This document shows, in pieces, positions 1-12,300 of a stretch of DNA of 64,000 nucleotides. The DNA is from Leuctra nigra. Lineage: Eukaryota; Arthropoda; Insecta; Plecoptera; Leuctridae. Below the pieces are notes generated by a model that had not been told where the DNA came from, did no database searches, and saw nothing but the letters and a program-made list of their open reading frames with translations. Made by a program: the position numbers and the translations under genes. The stretch spans positions 11,932,316 through 11,996,315 of the forward strand of contig OW203768.1 in assembly GCA_934045905.1 (NCBI GenBank), written 5' to 3'. Every line of letters begins with the position of its first letter. Position 1 is the stretch's first letter.

Positions 1-543
1 CACTGTGCATTTTAGGCCTCGAGATACACGGTCAGGCCTCGGGGGTATTTTCGATGAAACTCGTTTTCTATTAGGCATAAAAACTATAATGCTCGAAGGA
101 TGTTTCTTTCGATTAATAATTTTGAGTAAGTTTCTCTTTGTTTTCAATCACGATTGACCTGAGTTTTGCAATCGCTTTGAAGTTCATTTATAAGTGAAAA
201 TTCACTTGCGATTTTAAAGCGATAATGAGAGGTTTTCAATACATCACATCATGACTATAATTGGCTGAAAGAATGTGAATACGGATGTATTCAAGTTTTA
301 ATAGGAAGTTGATCAAACAGTGTAATTATAACAATTTGTTTATTTTGTAACTACACAAATATTTTATTGACAAATAATGTTTAAAATGAGCTTTGAAAAC
401 AATTGTAAATGTATAAATATTGTCTAAATTTATTGAGAAAATATAACGACTTAAGTTTCCAGAATTGATTTGAAAAACACTAAATCCTAGCTTATTTATT
501 TTTAAATTTTCATGTAGTTTTACCTACAGTTGATTCCACATAG
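1..543. other. AT-rich sequence, nothing recognised
   Basis: No open frame of coding quality, RNA gene or terminal repeats seen. It could be intron or upstream sequence of the lectin gene. Confidence 0.4.
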
Positions 544-774
544 TAAGGGGGCATATTACCATTAGTTTAATCTTCAGTTTAGTTAAGCTCCACTTCGGGA
601 AATGTGGTGTATTACCATTATGTACTGTGGCATAGATTAAAGAACTGCAGTCAATGTAGCATAAGGTTAGTTTAAACTGAGGAAATAAACCCCGGAATTA
701 AATTGAGTAATACACGGAGTTTTCTGAAGTGGAGTTTAAGATATAACTGTAGCTTAAACTAATACCGGCCCTTA
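544..774. mobile_element. Hairpin MITE, TAAGGG termini
   Basis: The ends are inverted: TAAGGGGGCATATTACC on the left against TAAGGGCCGGTATTAG read from the right. Inner arms with TGTATTACC and GTAATACACGG also pair. About 231 bp, no coding content. The target duplication is uncertain (AGT or TA). Confidence 0.6.
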
Positions 775-1805
775 GTGATATAATGAGAGTCCAAAACATC
801 ACTAAAATCGAGCACATATAATTAAAAACCTTACAATCCTGGTACATCATTCAGACTTGTCTCTTCTAAACCGCAACATAACACTCGAAATCGTGCAGAC
901 AATATCGTGATGCTCCTAGATATTATGCAACACACAACACACAAGAGATAGTTGTCGATCCAAGGAGCTCAAAGATGAATTCAATTAGATATTTTCACCT
1001 CCCCAGTGGGCTAATATATGAATTCGACGACATTGAAAATGTTTCTATGATAAAGCGTGCATTCTTTTAGATTGACCTCACACCTGCAAGCACGATGTAA
1101 TGAAATCAGAAGTAGATCTACCGGTCAGTGCTGTTAGTAAGTAGCAGTTTTGTAAAGACATAAGTCATTGTGTGGCCTAGTTTGTGAACTTGGTGGAGTG
1201 GGTTTAAGATTTTGATGAATGAATGTCCGTGAAATTGTATAAGCACTTGATAATGGATATTTAAATGGGAAACAATTATGATGGGAATGTTACGAAATGT
1301 TAGCTTTCTTCCGGTTTAGTATTTAAGAGATTAGCCGTTTTGCACGAATGTAACTTTTTAATTATTTAATCGAGATATAATTTGTTTCAAATATTTACGA
1401 AATGATTCAAACTATTTTGGTTTAAAATCACTTTTTAAAGACTAAAAAATATGTACGTACCAACTTCTGATCAAGCAGTGATTATTGAAGATCAATCCCA
1501 AAATCATATGCAGATTAATATTTAAAAAAACATCTAATTTGCTTAACAAAAATAAATCTGACAATATTTACCATTATAGTGAAATTAGGAGACATGGGAT
1601 TTTTCAAAGATATTGTGAACGAGCAGTAGTACCTTATAGAGTACTTTTAGAGTAGTTTTACCTTAGAGTAAAACCTTAGAGTAAGGAACGTTTATAAGTT
1701 TTGAGCCAAAAATTGATAATTTTTTTTTATAAAAACGAGCTAGTTGGTCAACTTATTACAACATTTCAAATAGATAACAGTGATACTGACAATTCTTTCG
1801 ATTAT
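775..1805. other. AT-rich sequence, nothing recognised
   Basis: No gene or defined element seen; short frames only. Confidence 0.35.
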
Positions 1806-1963
1806 TCTGTAACTCAGGAGTAGAAGGCCCGATGTCCATTTTCTGCATTTTGCGATTCACTTGTAAAAATTGACTTTCTTCTTGTCATAATTACAAATAG
1901 TTGATGGGAAGGCTAAATTATTGTTTTTTGTACTTCTACTTCTGTGGTATCATAACAATAACA
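1806..1963. repeat. Diverged copy of the CTCAGAGGTAG repeat family
   Basis: CTGTAACTCAGGAGTAGAAG at the left and CTTCTACTTCTGTGG at the right form an imperfect inverted pair. The same end sequence occurs at 9003-9219 and at 26075-26236, where the family was interrupted by a hAT-like insertion. Confidence 0.45.
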
Positions 1964-2616
1964 TAAACACTAAACATATATCAGCATCATCGAACTGTAT
2001 GTGACATTTAATTTTGTTACAACCTGTTCTAACCAGATAGTTTTTATTGACCTTTATTATTTCATTTACTAAAATGCAATCCACGATACATGAATCGACA
2101 ACTCTTATACGTCATGTGCCTCTGTTAAGATATTATGTCAAAGTTGAACAACGCAGTGTTTTCCAAGAATAATGATTTCGATCTTGTTAAATGTCATGCA
2201 TTATCAAGGCAATTACAATAAACATTCTCCCCTAGAATGTAACATCAGCAAGATGACAAGTAGAAACTGTCCACCAGTTGCATTCCCCTCAATATTTCCT
2301 AGGAGCAGAGGTGAGTTCATAATCGAACCGGTCGTTGCATATTACACGAGGATATGAGATCGAATCAGGCAACTTGGCGTCCAATCCGAGAAAAGAAATC
2401 GTTAAGAAAAATGTCGTCGGGATGAAACTTTCATTTTTCAAGTCGCCAACGCCAGTCCAGCCTGTTGAATGAAATGCAGTAGGACACAGGATATGACTCT
2501 CCGTTGCATATTGCATTCTTTTCTATGCAGTAAACATCATGGAAGACAAGTCTTCAGCCGTATGCAGATGATCGGGAAGAAGCCAAATGTTTATCCATAT
2601 CATTTATGTTATCTCT

Positions 2617-2756
2617 AGATCTGGGGCCCTATTCTAGAACTTTTAAATTCCCAATTCTGAACGAATTCGATTCCATGCAATGTTAATCCTTATGGCCGTG
2701 ACTGGATTCCATCAGAATGGAATTGGGAAAACGTTCTAGAATACGCCTCCAGATCT
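2617..2756. mobile_element. 140-bp hairpin MITE with CTTATGGCCGTGA core
   Basis: The ends pair over about 24 bp (AGATCTGGGG..CCTATTCTAGAAC against AGATCTGGAGGCGTATTCTAG). The loop contains AATCCTTATGGCCGTGAC, also present at the tip of the hairpin at 13966-14082. Confidence 0.7.
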
Positions 2757-2969
2757 GATTTCAACAATTTATTACAAATGTATTATTTTTTATATATTTA
2801 TTATTTTTGTTTTGTTTTGTATTTTGGTAATAGTTTGTTCAGCACATTCTATCAGGCAAATATATTTGTATTTCTTTACTAAACTAATTTCTTGAAACCA
2901 ACTGAAATACTTGTGCAGATGTTCTGTAAATAATTTGTAGGAATGAGTCACCATTCACCGCCTTCCAAT

Positions 2970-3158
2970 TTACACGGGTTAATTTCTTGTGCAACTTCTG
3001 TGCCACACTTCTGTGTCAAATTTATTTATAGAAATTAGAACATGTTCTTAAAAGTTGAGCTCAAGTTCTGTGACAAGAAGTTCATCGTGTAAATACAAAA
3101 TTGTATAAAAATGGTAATTTGACACAGTAAAGAAATTGTACAGTGTAAATCAGGCTTT
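2970..3158. mobile_element. Hairpin MITE, TTTACAC/TTCTGTGTCA family
   Basis: The left arm has TTTACACGGGTTAATTTCTT, the right arm the complement of GATTTACACTGTACAATTTC. AACTTCTGTG and TGTGTCAAATT motifs recur inside. A second copy lies at 11887-12075. Confidence 0.6.
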
Positions 3159-4775
3159 ATATTTTGGTCAAACATCAATTTGGACAAATCTGGTGACCTA
3201 TGAACTTGGAAAATGCTGTGTTCATTGGAAATTATTGAAATTTTAGAAAACGGTCGTATGAGTACAATATTCTCTAGAATAACAGTATTATGTAATTTGC
3301 TTTGTTTCGCGTTTTACTTGATTTGTCTCACACACGAATTTTTATATTTTTATGTTATTATTACAAGCTATATTACAAGCTTCATTTCGTCCACTACAAA
3401 ATTGCGGTTAGTAATTTTGTATCTAGATTACCCATTTTACAAAATATCAGTATTTTATTTTCAATACAGCCAATAATTCCAAATACTCTTAATTAAAACA
3501 GGTGTCTCTAGGTAATGTTTTCAAAACGTGATCTCGCATATCAACTCAATGTGTCACAACTTTATCTGTCATACATGCCCCAATAAAAGACACATAACCC
3601 TGTTTCACAAGTGGTCCATACATAACCCCCTCAATGAGGTGTTAAAACTTGTTCTAAATCGTTTTGTGACTTATATAATTTGGAACTAAGTAGTTGTTAT
3701 TACAACTGTCATTATTTTTATTACTATTATCATGTATAATTTCTCCGTATATGATACTAATTCTAGCTCGAAATCAATTATATTGTTGGAAAAAGCAAAA
3801 GAGATGACAGACTGATGTCACTCTAGTCTATATTTACTAACTTCTCAGAATCAACGCAATTTTCTCACAACAAATTTCACTTATTATTCATCGAAGGCCA
3901 AGGTTCTTATATTTTTCTCGGTCATCAAAATTGCTTTGAAAACCTTGATTTGACAGTTATTTGTAGGTCAAGCCCATAATTTGACCTACTCTTTGTACCA
4001 ATAGAGAAGGGGAATGGAATCTACATGAATAGGCTTTATTCCTTGAGGTGTATGCATTATAACATTTTTTTAAATTGTCTAAAGTTCGGTATTTATTTGG
4101 TTATTTTGTTTGGTAAACCAGAAGGGTTGATTGAATTTATTTACATCTTAGGAGACTTTTGGCAACAAAATACTAAATATACTTAAAGTCTTATAAGTAC
4201 GTTTTTCAAGATGAGGAGCATTTTTATGTATATTATATTCTCCACTTTGCAAGTAGGTAAATAGCAAAATTGGCGCAATTATTTTTATGGGCTGCATGAA
4301 ATCAGTAAGGGCGAAAGTTGTATGTAATTAAATATGATATTAGATCTTACCGCTTTTACGTTTATATTCCTTACAAGTACAGATTTCACACATTAGGAAA
4401 TCGTTAGTAAAAAGTGGTTTAAATTAAATTGATGATTGCAGGTAGGAAACATGAATAATTAGATAAATGCGCGTATTCGTGACAGATAACATGGAATCGA
4501 ATGTTTTATAAATATTGTGACGGTTTCAAATCGTTCGTAATATTATGCTAATGAATCAGACTAGTTGTGATCTTAATCTTGAAATTAATTGGATAACTTG
4601 ATGAAGGAAGAGTTGATTTTATGCTGTGCAGTATGAATTATGCATATGGGTTATTAATTTTGAATCAATAGTTTAGCCTTCTTTCCACTATAAAGCAGAT
4701 ACAAATTTGCAAATTGATTTACTTTGACATTACATTTTTAATTTTATATTTTCAAATGTGCGTTGTGAAAAATAT
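3159..4775. other. AT-rich sequence, no gene recognised
   Basis: Several short frames exist but none has codon bias or a recognisable product. A fragment near 4000-4050 (AGAGAAGGGGAATGGAATC) belongs to the MITE family seen complete at 35770-36050. Confidence 0.35.
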
Positions 4776-4836
4776 CCGACCGAACCGGGGCTCGAACCCG
4801 GGACCTTTCACTTGCCGGGCGAGAGCTCTACCACGA
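4776..4836 (-). repeat. tRNA-derived SINE head, minus strand
   Basis: Read on the minus strand it gives GTGGTAGAGCTCTCG, an A-box-like D arm, then GGTCCCGGGTTCGAGCCCC, a T arm with a B box. The acceptor stem is incomplete and a degenerate tail follows, so this is a SINE fragment rather than a working tRNA gene. A partner copy is at 39182-39236. Confidence 0.6.
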
Positions 4837-6301
4837 TTAGTACGATTATTATCACGATTATTCGATTATCGATTTCACGATTATTATGATTTTGAAAAAT
4901 AATTGTACTAATCGTTATCTGTATTACAAAACAATGATGATAATAACATTACAATTTATATTACCTATATAAAATTTGATAAATTGTCAAATTTAATAGT
5001 GCAAACTAATTATGCATGGCAAATAAAATTAATTTGCGCAAAATATAGTTAATTGCATTCTGTAAAGGGCTCAAGATCATTTTTTATCATCTTTTGGATG
5101 CATTCCTATAGAGGTGACTAATATGGCAAACTGACCGAAGGCTTTCCACTTCGGCGTTTCAAAAGTTAAAAAAAGCTATCAATTTTAATAAGTTAAAACA
5201 TAAATTTAAATTTCGAATAATTAAAAGTAAAAAAAAATATTGCATATTTTCATGCAGGTACTTTTTGTCGCGTGAGACAAATTATATTCTATCATTTCCC
5301 CTGTCAATGCATGTGAATGCATAATCTTGCTATCACGCCCACCATGTGCCCCCAGCAATCCATGAGCGACATTCGTCAAGGTAAACGTCTAATAAACCAT
5401 CAGAAGGACGCAAAGATCTTCTTAATCAAACATCAATTAACCTTGCTGCATCCTTAATTAATAATCCGAATCTGACACGTGGAGAGAAGTGCTAATTGGG
5501 ATTTCAACAGGTGAATTAGTGTCAGGAACATGCATTTGAAAGAATGGATAATTCTTCCGCTTTGAATGATGATCATGAAGTGGACAAAAGTGTTTTTATG
5601 TCTTTTGTCATTTTGTCATGTCTTTTGCTTCTGTTTCTTCTCAACAAACTATGAAATTTTATTAAATATTCATCAATCTATTTATCTTACCTATTCGTAA
5701 AATAATTTAAACTTATCTTTTTTGCACATTTCATTATAGATAATTATCTATTTTATTGTTACAAATGCGTAATTTTTAATTCTAAAATTTTCAAGTTCTA
5801 GTTCAAGTTTCAAATTTTTATTTTCCATTTTACAAGGTAAAATAATATACTTTTTCAAATTCACGATATTTTTTGCAAATCAGTACATCTAGTTTTCCAC
5901 AACGGATTTTGGTGTGGTATTAGAAAGTTCGTACATTTTGTTATTTAGATAAAGTTGCTTTCGTACTTACATCAATACAGTAAAATGGAACCTTAACAAA
6001 AATTTCAAATCCATTAAAAATATATTCAAACGTGATGGCATCACGAAAAGATCTTTTGTTGAAAAGATTGCATCAAACTATTATACATACGTAACATTTC
6101 CTTTAGGTCAATTCATTGTTTACAATAAAAGTACATTCTAAATATTCCTTTTCACCTCATCCAATACTATTACACCTACTCACACTTCAGTAATTAGCAA
6201 ACCCATGTTTACATAATCAGTGACATTTCGCGTGCATTTGGACAAGTGCATTCAAGTGGCACTCAATGTCATCTGTGTCAATGATGTTGTTGTTTGTACA
6301 G
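4837..6301. other. AT-rich sequence upstream of the first visible lectin exon
   Basis: Expected to hold or lead to the missing lectin 5' exon, but I found no convincing signal-peptide exon with a phase-1 donor. Confidence 0.35.
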
Positions 6302-9300
6302 GAGCTGGAGAATGCACAAACTGCGTGGATGAGGGAGTGGGTCTGGCGAACAACCGATGGACAATGCCGCTGCTGAAGCTGGGGGAGAAGAGATATTATC
6401 TCGGCATCTTCTTCAAGGTAATCGATAACAATCAATCAATCAAATTGACTTGACATGTCAAGGTGTTAGATTGTTACAACTGTACAAGACATAATAGCTA
6501 TTCAATTATGATACTCCCAAAACTTAATAGTTTACCAAAGAAGGAGAAAATAATCTACATCAATTGGCTCCATTTTGAGTATTTAGTTCTATAAAATCTA
6601 CTTTGAAGTCCGGTGGTTGTGCCTTTTTACGGTGGATTTTAATACCAAGAACTGGAACCTTTTTTGTAGATTATATTCCTCATTTTTGTGGGCAGGAAAC
6701 AGTACAATATCATAAATGGGGATTTGATGTATATAAAATTAAAGTATAGAGAATGATGAAAGAAGTCTGGGAATCTTACATTATTTTCATCATTATTAAG
6801 CAAGGGGAGCGTCACTACGGTACTCTATAATGATTAATGACACTTTCTCTTGGCGTTTGTGATATTTGCCTGCACTGCCCAGAATCATGGGATTGGTTAC
6901 AAATTTAAAAAAAAAACGATTTTTCAGCAAATGTATTTTTTAGGTAGGAACCAACATTTTAGGTGTTTTTGAAAATTTCCAGACAAATCTGTCAGAACAC
7001 ACCAAAGTTATTTTACATTTTACGGACATTTTATTTTTCTTCCGAAATATTTATCAAATTTATTCAAATAAATTGCTCGTTAGAACATGGTTTGATTGTG
7101 TTTTTTTTTTTAATTTTCGAAGGTCTATCAACATTTTCCATTTATATATCTATTTGATTGGGAAGTTAACAGTTTCTCATTTTATTGAATGACCTTTCTG
7201 CTATCTCTACTTCTAGTTTATCATTACTGATCTACCAATACTGTTATTACCACAAACAAGTAGCCATTTACCAATTACAATTTTCGAAAAAATACAGTAA
7301 ATGAAAGTACAAAAACAACAATTTGCATGACTCTGGTACTCTATTTAAGTGATAGATAAAACACGTACCTATATAAGTAAGTGGCAATAAGATTTTCCAC
7401 TCGAATGATCAATGTAAGTGTACAATTGTAAGTACACTTGCACATCTTGATCGTAACGGATAGAAATGTTATTGACATTTCGTGCTGGCAAATCCCATGT
7501 ATAATCGCCATTTCGCTGCAGTTGTCGGAACAATTTCATCTTCTGGCGCGCCATTCGTGATCCAATCAGTCGTAGCTCTATTAAAACTTTAATCAAATGT
7601 GTTCCGGAATAATTGACATTTGGTCCTTGAGATTGGAATGTCGACGTACTTTGCACGATAACTTTATATTGGATCAATTATTTATATAGTCATTAATCCA
7701 AAACTAAATGTTCCTATTTGTGAAATATGCGTTCGAAATTACTATAATTACTGTTTAATTATAGGGGGTAAGGGGACACATACTCCCCCCCCCCCTCACA
7801 TAAAATTCTTCAAACAGCGAAAAAACATTGAAAAAACATTTTTAAAATTATATGAGAGTTCATTTGTTTCCCTTCTTTCCCACGAAAGAGTGTAGTTAAA
7901 CTCAAATTTAATCTCTGAGGCTACTTTTTGAATTGTTCTTCTTTATTTGTATTAATTTTTAAGTAGGAAAAGCTCGAACTTAAAGAGCTTTAAATTAATT
8001 TCAAAATGCATTAAAATGCTACGTATTGAGCTTAAAAAACTTTTTCGGCCCCCCTAGATCCCCCATTAAGATTTTCAGGTATGAAAATATAACAGGTATG
8101 GCTGAGATGGTAACTCCCTGAACTTGTATTCCGGAGGCCCGGGTTCGATTGGCCGTCCTTTCTGACTGTTTTTTCCGTGGTATTCCCTCAGTCGACAGTC
8201 AAATGCTGGGAAGGTAACCTACTAATAGGCCACGACCGCTTCCTTCCCACCTTCCATCCTTACCTACTCTTCACCATCATCTCCCAATCATCATCATAAT
8301 CATTCATCCGTCGCCATTAGCCTCGCTGCAGAACAGTGCAACGTTAAGCCCCAGGAAAAAATGTTTTCAAATTAGCCCCCCGGCCCCATGCCCCCGGCCA
8401 TAATTCCGGGGGCCGACCATGATAAATAATTCAAGATATAAAAAAACTTTTAACACTCCCTGTGTATAGCAATAAAACACTCTGGAATTAGCATTGTTTG
8501 GGTGCAGACAAAGTGACCAATTCAATGACATTGGTTTCAATTTGAACACATTTTATATGCGCTTGATTCGTGATCGGCCAGAGAACTATTAACTTATATG
8601 ATCGGTTTTTACTTTGTCACTCCAAGGACATTCGACATGAATTATACTAAACATTAGTCGACACGACAGCTCCGTTTCTTATCAAATACAAAACACCGAA
8701 TGATTTAAACACTTGCTTATTTTTTATTTTATTTTTACTACTCTGAATGTGTTTTTTTACTATAGATGCTACGTTTATTGCACCCAAAAAACACAGATCA
8801 ACTTTTTATTATTGGATTTATAATTTGATCAAAAGTTTTGATTGATAATAGTAATAGTTCATGTTCTGTACGAAATTGCTTCTGTAAAAAAATGTTTATT
8901 TCACTCTTCAATATTGTCAAGTTCTAACATATTGACGTTATAGGGTTCTCTCAAATAAAATTATTTCAATAAAGTTGAATCCCTTCAAAAGATGAGTACT
9001 CATATATCTGTACATCAGAGGTAGAGGAGCGAAAGTCAATTTTCTCTGTTTTGCGTTGCACACTTTTTGAATCATGTAATCAAGCTCTATTACCATTTGA
9101 CTGATGCCAACAATTAAATTGAAGTATTCTCATGCACAGAAAATTCAAATCTCGTATTCTCTTACGCAGAATTACAGATTAATTGAGATGGACTTTTGCC
9201 CTTCTACCTCTGAGGTACAGTATCTGTAGCACCACGACCGCCTCCTTTCCACCGTCCATCTTACCCCCTCTTCATCTGACCCATAATAGCCTAGTTGCAA

Positions 9301-12300
9301 ACTGTGCGTCTTTAAAACCCAGTAAAATAACAAATGCACCTACCAAGATATTTGATGCGTTTTCCAACTGGGTCGTTGTGTTTTTGACAAACCGCCCACC
9401 TTGACCTATCCGCCGCTGTGACCTTGTCACTTAACCCACACGCCCATACGAGGGAGGAATTCCAAGGTGGAACTAGATCATTTCACAGTGCAGAATGCAG
9501 TCATGTGTAGAAATAGAACCAGTCTTAGGTAATGTTGCTGTTATTATTACATACAATCATGCAAATAGAACGGGCAAGTTGACTTGACAAATAAGAAGTA
9601 GTCAGTGGGATGACCGGGTGGCGCAAGAAAACTCCCCCTGTTTGAAAGATCACTACACCAAAACTACTGAAGACAGGGTTATGAAATTTTTACCTAATTT
9701 AGAAAACATACCAAAATTTTATATGTGCAGGTTTCAAACATTTTTGTTGAATAGGAAAAAAGTTAGAAATAATTGAAGATGCAGTTGAAATAAACCAGAT
9801 TTGACTTTTTGTGAAGAATTGATTTGGAGTTACTTCGTAGGAATTAGGTGAATTTATGTTGTTAGGTCCATCATTTTCCTTGTGGACATGCGAAAACGAT
9901 GTTTCCATCGTAATATAGATTTCTGAATCTGGGATATTGAAATAAGTGACCACGAATCTTTTATTTCTGTTGATAAAGTTTTATATCGTTGGTATAAACT
10001 GTTTTTCAACAGCTAATTCAAATCTCTGTAACTTTTTTCTCATTGATTAAACATATCTGAAAATTGCACACCTTACATTTTCATATGTTTTCTATAAAGT
10101 GTGAAAGTTTCAGCTTTTTATCTGTCAGAGTGACCACTCAAACAGGGGATTTTTTTGCGTCACCTGGTATGTGTATATCCCAAGTATATTCTTTAGTATT
10201 AGAATGATTTATGATAGAAAGGGTGTTGACTGTTGAGTATAGTGTAGAGATCCGTGCTACGACTGCACTACATGCATTCTAGTATTTCTTTCAAGTAAGT
10301 TTGTTTTTATTTTTCAAAAACATTACAGTACTTGAATACTTTACATTGGTGTAAGTTTATTACACCTATAAAAATATATTGTGTCAGGGCATAACTATTC
10401 AACTTATATAATCTAAATGACATGAAATTCTATAAAGAAATTCAATAATTCCATTCATCAAGATACCTACTCTGAAGAGTAGGTATCTTATATCTTTATC
10501 TTTATCTTTATCTTATACCTTTATCTTATAAATTGAAATATGCTAATTATACACTAAGCTAAACATTAGTAATAATTTATCACAAGAAAGTCGCAATGGA
10601 AAGACATTGATTGAGAGAAGAGGCTTAAATTTTGTTAACGATATTTTCTTGTATGGATTGACAAGGGCTTGACTCTTGAAGGAACGTTAGAAAAGTCTGG
10701 AGAATTTACAACTTTCTTCTGTTGCGTAATTAATGTCTGTCATTATTCCCGCAAATAAGCAATACGTGATGGAGCCACTTCATGGCAAGATGGCTACTAT
10801 AGTGTTCAGATTAATTTATTTGTTTTTACATTTCGTGTATCCATAGTGCAGTGAAAAAGGAGAAAAAATTGAAATTGTATTTTTAACTAACAACTAGCAA
10901 ACATTTATATTTATGCAAATGCGCCCTTGATAGTCGCCATTTACATAGTACCACAAAAGCCATCAGTGTTCCTTGTTTTATCGAATTAGGTTTCCTTTTT
11001 TTCCTTATTTTCTTCTCTTTAAAAAATGCAGCAAAGTGAGAAATTAACTCAGAATCTAATATTAGAAATATAAGTAATAATCTGTAATTTCTTCATCAAG
11101 TTCAAACCCAATGAAACCACGCACAAAATAATTTATACATTTTATATGTTGTCAAAGTAGTATAGACTTTGAAAACTTGAGAGAATGTAAAATTCATAAA
11201 AATGCTAAGAAATTAAATTAAAATGAAATTTGTCAAAAACATGGAACAGATCTGTAAACGTATTAGCTTTATTTATTTTACATAATTAATTAGTTAGGTA
11301 TACTAGCTGTGGTACTATTAGGTACAGTGGTGTTATCTGATTCATACCTGTTTGAGTACCAGATTAGGTTGGGTAAACAAATAGTTCTTCGTGTGTTTCC
11401 ACCTACAACAGAAATGTCCTTGATGTTCGATGTCCCTCTACTGATCTGGAAGCTGTGCTCCTCAAGAGATCAACATATCTTCGCCCTCCCCAATGTATAC
11501 TCTGCAGCCAAATCCGTGTAGCACGTTCCGACCTCGCTGATTGTCCATCTAATAGCCTAATCAGCTCCCTCATCGATTGATTGATTGTGTATTAATGATC
11601 TCTATTGTCTAGGCGAATTGGTATCGGGCGGCCCAGTACTGCCGGTATCACGGCATGCATCTGGCCAGTATCAACAGCCAAGAGGAGAACGACAAACTGG
11701 AGAAACATATCAGAGATTTCGGTAAGTTTCTTCGTCATTTACTTCACGAGAGAAGGACAATCACACAAAATCTATAAAATAATGCTTCTTTTTTGGTGGG
11801 TATAGGGACGTTTTCCAATGAGAAACAAAATATTTCAAGAAATGGAGCAAATAAAGGTATGTAAATTATTCACCTTGTCTAGAGTAGACTATACAGCCTG
11901 TATTACACGGTGCAATTTCTTGAACAACTTCTGTGTCACATTCCCATTTTTCATACAATTTTGTATTTACACGTAGCAAATTTCTGTCACAGAACTTAAA
12001 ACATGTTCTAATTTCCATTCAGGAAGTGTGACACAGAAGTGTGGTACAGAAGTTGACGTTGTACAAGAAGGAAAAGTATGTTTACTTGCAAAATGTCGTT
12101 TATAACCTTTTTTACTAGGGTTGGGACTTGACATCGATTTTTCGATTTGACATCGATGTCGAATGATATTTTGAGTTTCGATTCGACATCGATTTGAATT
12201 GTTTAATCAAATAATCGTTTGACATCGTTTAAAAAATTCCGAGAATCAGCGCGCAGTATTGTAGAGCTGGCAACAGTGCAACGCGCCTCTCAAGATCAGC

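Noticed and set aside
4776..4836. Possible tRNA gene on the minus strand
   Set aside because: The 5' half and acceptor stem are missing and a second truncated copy exists, so it is a SINE head.
7369..7677. 102-codon frame on the minus strand in the lectin intron
   Set aside because: No domain, no splice partner and no codon bias; kept only as a remark.
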